Shown in pieces: positions 1-5,164 of a stretch of DNA of 5,436 nt. This stretch comes from Fidelibacterota bacterium (lineage in GTDB: Bacteria; Fidelibacterota; UBA8477; JABMPR01). A program made the position numbers and the translations under genes. The stretch covers positions 1-5,436 of the forward strand of contig JAUVKO010000155.1 of the NCBI GenBank assembly GCA_030596225.1, in the 5' to 3' direction. Within the stretch, counting starts at the first letter, position 1; each line of letters begins with the position of its first letter. The notes beneath the pieces are model-generated. The model did not search any database, had not been told where the DNA came from, and was given only the letters and a program-made list of their open reading frames with translations.

Positions 1-639
1 AACGATGTACTCAGTCCAGGCTGACATGAAGGAGAAGAGGGCCGTGATCACCAGAGCTGGTGATGCCAGGGGCAGGATGATCTTATAGAATGCCATAAAA
101 CGACTGGCGCCATCAATACGGGCCGCTTCTTCCAATGAATAGGGAATGGTATCGTAATAGCCCTTCATCTGCCAAACGCAAAATGGTAAAGCAGTCGATG
201 AATAGATTACTATCAATCCCAGATAAGTATTGATCAAATGTAAACTTGACAACATTATGAAAAGGGGCAGCAGAAGCATGGTCGCTGGAAACATCTGGGT
301 GACCAGCAAACTGAGCAAACTGACCTCACGACCGGGAAAACGAAAGCGAGAAAGTGCATAGCCTGCAGTTGAGGCCAAGGTCACTCCAGTTATGACAACC
401 GTTACCGTCACTAAAATGGAGTTCCAGATCCAGGTTCCCAGCGGATGATCAGTGAATATTTTGATATAATTGTCAAAAGTCCAATCAGTAGGGATAATGG
501 AAAGACTTTCATTTAGAAGATTATCCCCGGGTCGAATAGAAATGGTGATCACGCGTAGAATCGGATAAACAGACCAGGCCACAGCCAGCAATAGTATACT
601 GTAGATCATGATGTATTGCAGTGCCGATGTCTTTTTCAT
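1..639 (-). CDS. malG: MalG-like sugar ABC transporter permease, 3'-truncated by window edge
   Basis: This is the inner-membrane permease subunit of a CUT1-type sugar importer, partner of the MalF-like half encoded just upstream. The frame is open from the ATG at 639-637 to the window edge, giving 213 residues (MKKTSALQYIM...WTEYIV) with no stop. MalG-type proteins are about 280 residues, so roughly the last 70 are missing because of the window, not a mutation. Hydrophobic segments lie near residues 9-31, 71-95, 107-130, 137-157 and from 192 on. The cytoplasmic EAA loop that docks the ATPase is clear at residues 170-190: E171-A-A, D176-G177, then I-I-L-P190. An AGCAGG ribosome binding site (654-649) lies 9 bases before the start. 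The gene follows the MalE-MalF fusion after a 414-base gap that contains a probable terminator. 'Maltose' is inferred from family resemblance; the real sugar is unknown. Confidence 0.9.
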   Translation of the reverse strand, partial: MKKTSALQYIMIYSILLLAVAWSVYPILRVITISIRPGDNLLNESLSIIPTDWTFDNYIKIFTDHPLGTWIWNSILVTVTVVITGVTLASTAGYALSRFRFPGREVSLLSLLVTQMFPATMLLLPLFIMLSSLHLINTYLGLIVIYSSTALPFCVWQMKGYYDTIPYSLEEAARIDGASRFMAFYKIILPLASPALVITALFSFMSAWTEYIV

Positions 640-648
640 ATCCAATAA

Positions 649-654
649 CCTGCT
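649..654 (-). promoter_or_regulatory. Ribosome binding site of malG-like gene
   Basis: On the minus strand AGCAGG lies 9 bases before the ATG at 639. It supports this start. It sits just downstream of a hairpin-forming repeat copy (687-658), so folding of the leader could affect access to it. Confidence 0.5.
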
Positions 655-657
655 TTC

Positions 658-687
658 CCTCTCGCAGAGATCGCAAAGCCGCAGAGG
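658..687 (-). repeat. Dispersed-repeat copy 1, hairpin in malG leader
   Basis: The plus strand contains gcagagatcgca at 664-675, identical to 926-937 in the same gap. The surrounding cgcaaag and gcagagg words resemble the 'cgcagagatcgcagagacgcaaag' repeats that I recall as scattered in many environmental bacterial genomes. The ends pair as cctct (658-662) with agagg (683-687), and a smaller alternative hairpin is ctct-cgc-agag (659-669). It lies about 4 bases upstream of the malG ribosome binding site. Its dispersed nature is recalled knowledge; the duplication and pairing are visible here. Confidence 0.5.
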
Positions 688-768
688 AAAATTTCTGGCC
701 ACACAGGCATTAAGATTCGAAGGTTTACTTTGCTAGTTCCGAATTTCATTTCTCTTTTTAACAATTTC

Positions 769-781
769 ACCCCTTTGGGGT
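769..781. repeat. Short perfect palindrome
   Basis: acccc (769-773) pairs with ggggt (777-781) around a ttt loop. No T-rich run follows on the minus strand, so it is not a terminator for the upstream fusion gene. It may be a fragment of a dispersed intergenic element. Confidence 0.4.
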
Positions 782-817
782 TATTCTTCGTTCTACAATC
801 TCCACTATATTCCTGTC

Positions 818-830
818 ATCCCTTCGGGAT
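818..830. repeat. Short perfect palindrome
   Basis: atccc (818-822) pairs with gggat (826-830) around a ttc loop. It resembles the 'CCCTTCGGG' hairpins found in intergenic repeats. There is no T tract on the minus strand; no function can be assigned. Confidence 0.4.
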
Positions 831-881
831 TAATAACCACAAGTATTTTCAATTTCTAATTTTCAATTTTGACGGTCTCGC

Positions 882-931
882 AAAAAATCCCTCTCGCCCG
901 CCTGCGTATAACTTCGTGCGGGCAGGCAGAG
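882..931 (-). terminator. Candidate rho-independent terminator between malEF and malG
   Basis: Read on the minus strand, CTCTGCCTGCCCGC (931-918) pairs with GCAGGCGGGCGAGAG (905-891). There are 13 pairs including one G-U, one C-A mismatch (920/903), one bulged G (895) and a 12-base loop (917-906). Three bases later comes TTTTTT (887-882). This is a normal intrinsic-terminator layout about 120 bases after the fusion gene's stop. It overlaps the dispersed repeat copy at 926-937. If active, it would reduce transcription into the malG-like gene and so set subunit ratios, unless malG has its own promoter. Strength is not known. Confidence 0.55.
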
Positions 932-949
932 ATCGCAGAGACGCAAAGT
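926..949 (+). repeat. Dispersed-repeat copy 2
   Basis: gcagagatcgca at 926-937 repeats 664-675 exactly and in the same orientation. It continues as gagacgcaaag, similar in wording to the first copy's aagccgcagag. The two copies bracket about 250 bases. It forms part of the upstream arm of the terminator-like hairpin. Confidence 0.5.
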
Positions 950-1053
950 GTTGATAATTATGCACATACAGCAATATCGCCTAAGGGTTTATATTTATTA
1001 TAGATAGAGCTGTTTTCATGTCTTCTTTCATACTTTTTGCGGCTTCGTCAATT

Positions 1054-3360
1054 TTAATATGCCGTTTCCGTGGCTTTTGTTTTTTGCATGAATTTTACTG
1101 AGAATAATGCCAACATAAGGAAGATCATAAAGCTGAAAGCAGCGGCATAACCATAACGATAAAGATTAAATGCAGCCCTATATACAAAACTGACTAGAAT
1201 ATGGGTCTGATCTCCAGGCTGACCACCATTGGAAACCAGCCAAACCACATTGATATTATTGAATGTCCATACGATTCCCAGAGTGATAGCTGGAATCATT
1301 ACCGGCTTTAAGAGGGGTAGCGTAATCTTCTTAAACTGTTGCCAGGGAGAAGCGCCATCAATAGAAGCAGCTTCATACAATTCCTGGGGAATAGATTGAA
1401 GTCCGCCCAAAGCAATGATCATCATGAAGGGGATCCCCAACCAGACGTTGGTTATAATTGCAGCAATAAATGCATTGGTGGGGTCTATCAGCCATGAAAT
1501 GGGTTCCAGACCAAAGACATTTCTTAATATGATATTGATGGCACCATAATCAATGTTGAACATACCTCTCCAGGTCAAGGCCGGGATATAGCTGGGGACT
1601 GCCCAGGGTAAGATCAACAGCACTCTGATAATACCCTTCCCCGGTAAGGGGCGATTAAGCAATAAGGCCAGGAGTACGCCGAAGAATACATGAAAGCTAA
1701 CATTCACAACAGTCCAGATGATGGTCTTTATGAAAAAATGGTAGAACTGTGAGTCTGTGAGAACCTTTCCATATTGGGATAAACCAATAATTCGCCAATC
1801 ATTAACAGTGGTAAGACCCATATTGGAAAAAGAGATAATTAGATTGTAGAAAAAGGGGTAAACAACCACACCAAAAATAAACAGTGCCGCCGGTGCCACC
1901 ATAAGAACACCAAAGCGGGATTCTTTGACCTGAACACCCGGGATACCGCGAATCAGGGGTAATAGGAAGAATACTATCAGCTTGTACAAAGCCCATACGA
2001 CCAAGATGACACCTGCCAAATAGACCAGAATGGCAGTAATATTGAATGCGTCAGGATCATAATCCTGTCCCTCGAATAACTCAGCTACTTTTTGTTCAGC
2101 CAGCCTCTGCTGATATGCAGCGCCCTCTTCGGGACTCATACTGCCACCCAGAACATTCTGATAGGCTGGACGCATAGCATCCCAGATGGCCCGCATTTGC
2201 GGAGAGATAGGCATGGCTTGCCCACGACTTACTTGCTCAATAGATGTCTGTATGATAGGATTTCCGGCGATGTCCGGATGTTCTCTAACTTCCAAACGAG
2301 TTGGGATCGTAGCCAGTCGGCTGGCATATTGGAATTGAGCCTCGGGACCGGTAAGGAATTTCATCAAATCCAGAACCTGTTCCAAGCGTTTGCCTTTGAC
2401 GTATGGATTCAAATAGTAGCCCTTGGTTGCGATCATGGGCGCGGGATATAAACCGGTTTCTTCATTGATAGGTAGAACAGCCAAACCAAAATCAACCTTA
2501 GGTGACTCCATATATTTGGCCCAGGACCAGGCACCATTGATAAGCATGGCAGCTGTGCCGGTATTGAACTTTGAATCAGCGATATCGTAATCACATTCAG
2601 TTGGGATAATTCCATGAACATCACGCATATCGCGGACAAATTTGAAAGCTTTTACGGCCGCTTCGTTATCCAAAGTCGGGTTCTGATCCTTATCCATAAC
2701 CCAGCCCCCATAAGAGGCATAAAAAGGCATAAAGAAGAAGGGCTCTGTAAAATTCCAGACCAGACCGTATTGATCAATGATTCCATCATCGTTTTTATCA
2801 AGGGTGAGCTTTTTCCCAAATTCCACTAACTCCTGAAGGGTCTCAGGTGGACGATCCAAACCTACCTCTGCGAAGAGTCTCTTGTTATAGACCAAAGCCA
2901 AATGGTTGCCTAATTCATCACCTATCTGATACAGATGATCCTTATACCAGGTGAGTCCTTTAGGATCAAATGCAGCCAGTTCTTCTTCAGTGAATAGATT
3001 TTCCAGAGGCTTGACGATGTCCATCTCCACCAGAGCGCCGGTAAAATCACTGGGGCCATAGAGCAGGTCCGGGCCACCCTCCGTGAAGCCGGTGGCTGAC
3101 ATATAGGCCATGCGGACTTCTTCATTCTCTTTGTAGAGGAGGTGAACCTGAATATCAGGATGTTGAGACTCATATTCAGCAACAAGCTCATTCAGAACAG
3201 CCCGACTGGGAGCCGGCATGGGATGCCATAGGTGTAAGGTTGTTTTTTCTGATCCAAAAGTTGAGCTGGCTAGAGTAAGTAAGATGATAACATAGAGACA
3301 AATGTGCTGCGCCATATGTCGATGAGTGCGTACACTAGAAATTTTTTGTCTGGTACTCAT
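1054..3360 (-). CDS. MalE-MalF fusion: sugar-binding protein joined to ABC permease
   Basis: One uninterrupted 768-residue frame joins two proteins normally made separately. Residues 1-36 are a basic N-terminus plus a hydrophobic signal (about 17-36, no lipobox cysteine). Residues 37-432 are a family 1 extracellular sugar-binding domain (LHLWHPMPAP, AYMSATGFTEGGPDLLYGP, YNKRLFAEVGL, GTAAMLINGAWSW, MKFLTGPEAQF). It holds an EF-hand-like loop at 188-196 (D-x-N-x-D-G-x-x-D). A linker precedes a membrane segment at 441-469. The MalF-type core then has six segments near 483-510, 543-568, 579-598, 629-652, 685-708 and 734-757. The EAA loop is at 662-682 (E663-A-A, D668-G669, L681-P682). Positive charges at 471-482 and 570-579 fit a cytoplasmic location, placing the binding domain in the periplasm. 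The large MalF P2 loop of E. coli is absent. The start at 3360 has only a weak A-rich ribosome site; Met16 has none. The sugar is inferred only as oligosaccharide-type. Confidence 0.92.
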   Translation of the reverse strand: MSTRQKISSVRTHRHMAQHICLYVIILLTLASSTFGSEKTTLHLWHPMPAPSRAVLNELVAEYESQHPDIQVHLLYKENEEVRMAYMSATGFTEGGPDLLYGPSDFTGALVEMDIVKPLENLFTEEELAAFDPKGLTWYKDHLYQIGDELGNHLALVYNKRLFAEVGLDRPPETLQELVEFGKKLTLDKNDDGIIDQYGLVWNFTEPFFFMPFYASYGGWVMDKDQNPTLDNEAAVKAFKFVRDMRDVHGIIPTECDYDIADSKFNTGTAAMLINGAWSWAKYMESPKVDFGLAVLPINEETGLYPAPMIATKGYYLNPYVKGKRLEQVLDLMKFLTGPEAQFQYASRLATIPTRLEVREHPDIAGNPIIQTSIEQVSRGQAMPISPQMRAIWDAMRPAYQNVLGGSMSPEEGAAYQQRLAEQKVAELFEGQDYDPDAFNITAILVYLAGVILVVWALYKLIVFFLLPLIRGIPGVQVKESRFGVLMVAPAALFIFGVVVYPFFYNLIISFSNMGLTTVNDWRIIGLSQYGKVLTDSQFYHFFIKTIIWTVVNVSFHVFFGVLLALLLNRPLPGKGIIRVLLILPWAVPSYIPALTWRGMFNIDYGAINIILRNVFGLEPISWLIDPTNAFIAAIITNVWLGIPFMMIIALGGLQSIPQELYEAASIDGASPWQQFKKITLPLLKPVMIPAITLGIVWTFNNINVVWLVSNGGQPGDQTHILVSFVYRAAFNLYRYGYAAAFSFMIFLMLALFSVKFMQKTKATETAY

Positions 3361-3406
3361 ATTCTTTTTTTATACCAAATCATAATAATAGGGTGAAACA
3401 GCCTCT

Positions 3407-3505
3407 AGTCTTTGCGAGGAACAACGAGACGAAGCAATCTTAAATCCGAGATCGCCACGATCGCTCTGCTCCCTCCACCGCCTTGGGCGGGGTTCCGCGA
3501 AGACT
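3407..3505. repeat. REP/MITE-like palindromic intergenic element
   Basis: The ends are near-inverted copies: agtctttgcgaggaac at 3407-3422 against gttccgcgaagact at 3492-3505. Inside, the arm 3416-3440 (gaggaac...gaagcaatct) pairs imperfectly with 3449-3475 (agatcgcc...gctccctc) around an 8-base loop. A third hairpin, ccgcc-ttg-ggcgg, lies at 3478-3490. The left arm matches in wording the 'TTGCGAGGAACGAAG..ACGAAGCAATCT' repeat that I recall as widespread between genes of unrelated bacteria. It encodes nothing and could affect mRNA stability between the two genes. Confidence 0.6.
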
Positions 3506-3512
3506 TTGATGA

Positions 3513-3533
3513 TTGATTCCTAATATGAATCAA
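3513..3533. repeat. Perfect 7-base inverted repeat after esterase gene
   Basis: ttgattc (3513-3519) and gaatcaa (3527-3533) are perfect inverses around a 7-base loop, starting 25 bases after the esterase stop. On the minus strand it is not followed by a T run, so it is not a normal intrinsic terminator. It could be a transcript-end stem or chance. Confidence 0.35.
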
Positions 3534-3558
3534 ATCCTGAATAAATCTATCCTCCCAT

Positions 3559-4767
3559 TCAATAGCTATCATCGATACCTGTACTGGTCATAGGCCAGAA
3601 ATAAGTCAATGATTCATCAAGATGAGCTCGCCAGGCTCCCCAGGAATGACCTTCATGCCAGATTTTCCATTTATAATTCCAGGAATTGTTAAGGAATGTT
3701 TCCTGCAAAGTTGAAGCGCTGTTGAAAATAGACGTTTCATAGGTCCCGGCATCCATGTATATCTTAACCGGTAAAACCTCACTGCTCTGATATTCCTGCA
3801 TAAGATCACCGATCCAAATTGCCGGTGAATAGGCTCCACAGTTGGCGAAGGTTTCGGGATGATGGAGAGTGAACAGAAGTGAAGTTAAGCCACCCAGACT
3901 AACTCCGGCAACTGCACGACTGTTGGCATCAATCATGGTTCGGTATTCACTATCGATCCACGGAACAAGCTCATTGACAAACATATCCATAAAATCTGTA
4001 TCGCAGGAATATTCTTCATTTCGATTGGTTGGATCTACAAATACTGCGATGACTGGCGGAATGGATTGGTTCTCAATTAGATAATCCAGAACGTTTTGAG
4101 CAAAGCCTAGAGTCAAATACTCATTCCCATCATGAAAATAGATACTTCGATATTGGAAATCATTTTCAACATATCCCGGTGGCGTATAAACCCGTACAGA
4201 GCGTGTTCGTTCCTGAGTTGTATCTGAGAAATCATAGTAAGTCACAGCACCGTGAGGAATCTCAAAATTCTGGATTTCCGGAGCTTGAACATAATCACTC
4301 ATTGCCAGCTCGGAATTTGGACCAAATCCACCACTACAGGTATTTGGATTCAATGGATCAAGAATCCACTTATCATTGGGGTCCTGGTCATCTATGACAA
4401 GTTTGTAGTCTAATCTTGCATCTGCTTCAAACTGGTAGCCGCGATAGAAAAGATTTGTCCCCGATAAATAATTAAAAATTTGTCCGCTTGGGTCCCAGCC
4501 GGTAAAATCTCCGGCAACTGACACTGTTGGGTTGGACCCATTGATATATAGGAAATAAGCTGTATTATCCTCGATATAAGGTATTCCCGTCGTTGTGTCA
4601 GCCCATTGCATGAAAGAATCCACCAGCGCCTGTTTTTGGTCGGCAGGTGCCTGATAAACCGATGTAATAAAATTATTAAAAGTGAAGCCCTTTTGTTGGG
4701 CACTCACTGTAGCTACTGAAAAATCATCAGTGACACTATGCTGTTTTTGTAAATGTTCGGGCGACAT
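3559..4767 (-). CDS. Enterochelin-esterase-like alpha/beta hydrolase with CBM48-like domain, probable lipoprotein
   Basis: From the first ordinary start this frame gives 402 residues. Residues about 28-75 match the lead-in typical of Fes-like esterases (ALVDSFMQWADTTTGIPYIED..AYFLY). Residues about 76-160 form a CBM48/AMPK-beta-like sandwich (VSVAGDFTGWDPSG, YKLVIDD, WILDPLNPN). Residues about 172-393 are the esterase D/Fes hydrolase. They contain HDG (212-214, oxyanion region), nucleophile Ser290 in GVSLGG, likely acid Asp339 in YMDAGTYE, and His374 in EGHSWG, so the triad looks complete. It probably cleaves an ester on a carbohydrate or similar substrate outside the inner membrane; the substrate cannot be read. 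CE1 feruloyl/acetyl esterases with CBM48 are an alternative relative. The ATG at 4767 has no ribosome binding site, and coding sequence continues upstream to an ATC at 4851 (see separate entry), making a 430-residue precursor. It lies 198 bases upstream of the transporter fusion. Confidence 0.88.
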   Translation of the reverse strand: MSPEHLQKQHSVTDDFSVATVSAQQKGFTFNNFITSVYQAPADQKQALVDSFMQWADTTTGIPYIEDNTAYFLYINGSNPTVSVAGDFTGWDPSGQIFNYLSGTNLFYRGYQFEADARLDYKLVIDDQDPNDKWILDPLNPNTCSGGFGPNSELAMSDYVQAPEIQNFEIPHGAVTYYDFSDTTQERTRSVRVYTPPGYVENDFQYRSIYFHDGNEYLTLGFAQNVLDYLIENQSIPPVIAVFVDPTNRNEEYSCDTDFMDMFVNELVPWIDSEYRTMIDANSRAVAGVSLGGLTSLLFTLHHPETFANCGAYSPAIWIGDLMQEYQSSEVLPVKIYMDAGTYETSIFNSASTLQETFLNNSWNYKWKIWHEGHSWGAWRAHLDESLTYFWPMTSTGIDDSY

Positions 4768-4851
4768 CCAGCAGGATTGGATGCTGAGTATCAGGAGAAA
4801 GGTAAGCGAGTTCCCAATAATCAGTGACCAGTATTTGTTATTATTTTTGAT
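4768..4851 (-). other. In-frame lipoprotein-type signal peptide with ATC in place of a start codon
   Basis: The frame upstream of the esterase ATG stays open and reads I-KNNNKYWSLIIGNSLTFLL, then ILSIQSCW: a short basic start, a hydrophobic core and a cysteine (residue 27) preceded by I-Q-S, an acceptable though not ideal lipobox. The first codon is ATC (4851-4849). A good AAAGGA ribosome site (4861-4856) lies directly before it. Between the upstream in-frame stop (TAA, about 40 bases further up) and 4767 there is no in-frame ATG, GTG or TTG. The likely options are a rare ATC start, a point change from ATG, or a sequencing error. The fit of signal peptide and ribosome site makes chance unlikely. 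Confidence 0.7.
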
Positions 4852-4855
4852 GATA

Positions 4856-4861
4856 TCCTTT
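4856..4861 (-). promoter_or_regulatory. Ribosome binding site pointing to the ATC start
   Basis: AAAGGA on the minus strand ends 4 bases before the ATC at 4851. No comparable site precedes the ATG at 4767, where the upstream bases are CAATCCTGCTGG. This is the main evidence for where translation really begins. Confidence 0.6.
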
Positions 4862-4882
4862 GCCTCTTCACAACAAACATAA

Positions 4883-4914
4883 CGAATTTAGTAAAATAAT
4901 CTGAATCGGTGCAA
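4883..4914 (-). promoter_or_regulatory. Candidate Bacteroidota-type promoter for the esterase gene
   Basis: On the minus strand TTG (4914-4912) is followed after 21 bases by TAAATTCG (4890-4883), one mismatch from the TAnnTTTG box used by Bacteroidota primary sigma factors with a distant TTG. It lies about 30 bases before the AAAGGA site and ATC start, a sensible leader length, and downstream of the previous gene's terminator. Motif matches this short can arise by chance in AT-rich DNA. Confidence 0.35.
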
Positions 4915-5097
4915 CCAGTTTTCAGGTGAGCGTTCAGTTTCTCTCTATATGTTTGCAGCATTAAGAGTAGCGAATCCAAACTGGTTTCTGATACTTGTTT
5001 GACTGAACCTCCATCACCGTCGTGATTACGTTCGTCTTACTTCGTTTGATCTCGTTACCACTCGCTTGAAAACAAGTAGCAAAACCTATGTACCTAT

Positions 5098-5138
5098 AAA
5101 AAGCAAACAGGGTGGAGAGAAACCTCTCCACCCTATTT
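5098..5138 (-). terminator. Strong intrinsic terminator of the sorting-domain gene
   Basis: An 11-base perfect stem, AGGGTGGAGAG (5134-5124 on the minus strand as AGGGTGGAGAG, partner 5119-5109), encloses a 4-base loop. AAA (5138-5136) can pair with TTT (5107-5105) beyond one mismatch. The T-rich tail GTTTGCTTTTT follows. It starts about 30 bases after the stop codon at 5165. It separates this gene's transcript from the esterase. Confidence 0.88.
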
Positions 5139-5164
5139 ATGATCACTCTAATCGCATTAAACGA

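Larger units (their letters stand above)
640..1053. other. 414-base intergenic gap between the MalE-MalF fusion and malG
   Basis: I see no convincing gene here on either strand. Contents: a repeat copy with hairpin beside malG (658-687), two short palindromes (acccc-ttt-ggggt at 769-781 and atccc-ttc-gggat at 818-830), AT-rich sequence at 840-875, the terminator-like hairpin (882-931) and the second repeat copy (926-949). The 100 bases next to the fusion stop codon show nothing I recognise. The frame open on the plus strand at 730-954 runs through the repeats and palindromes and is not protein-like. The gap is unusually long for two permease genes that usually abut or overlap. Confidence 0.7.
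3361..3558. other. 198-base gap between esterase gene and MalE-MalF fusion
   Basis: It holds the REP-like palindromic element (3407-3505) and a perfect 7-base inverted repeat (3513-3533). I see no clear terminator after the esterase stop and no good promoter before the fusion. The sequence just upstream of the fusion start is AT-rich (TATTATTATGAT, TATAAAAAAAG on the minus strand) and could hold a -10 element, but no matching -35 is evident. Cotranscription of the two genes remains possible. Confidence 0.5.
4852..5164. other. 313-base gap between sorting-domain gene and esterase
   Basis: It contains the terminator of the upstream gene (about 5098-5138), a candidate promoter (4883-4914) and the esterase ribosome site. 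The stretch 4940-5090 has no recognisable gene. A 61-codon open frame at 4961-5146 on the minus strand begins inside the terminator hairpin and is not credible. Its remaining sequence could be decayed intergenic repeat. Confidence 0.6.

Noticed and set aside
730..954. 74-codon open frame on the plus strand
   Set aside because: It runs through short palindromes, the terminator hairpin and a repeat copy, has no ribosome site and no protein-like pattern.
2092..2451. 119-codon open frame on the plus strand
   Set aside because: It lies wholly inside the strongly supported sugar-binding domain on the other strand; its translation resembles no domain.
3313..3315. Alternative start of the fusion at Met16
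   Set aside because: No ribosome site precedes it, and the basic residues before it (R4, K6, R11, R14) make a better signal-peptide n-region when included.
3513..3533. Inverted repeat as terminator of the esterase gene
   Set aside because: The stem is perfect but only 7 AT-rich pairs, and no T run follows on the minus strand.
4913..5008. Two interleaved inverted repeats: aaccagttt/aaactggtt (4913-4921, 4978-4986) and gttcagt/actgaac (4932-4938, 5002-5008)
   Set aside because: They would form a pseudoknot-like arrangement, but the arms are short and far apart in AT-rich DNA; chance is likely without covariation.
4961..5146. 61-codon open frame on the minus strand
   Set aside because: Its first residues are the translation of the terminator stem, and there is no ribosome site or recognisable motif.
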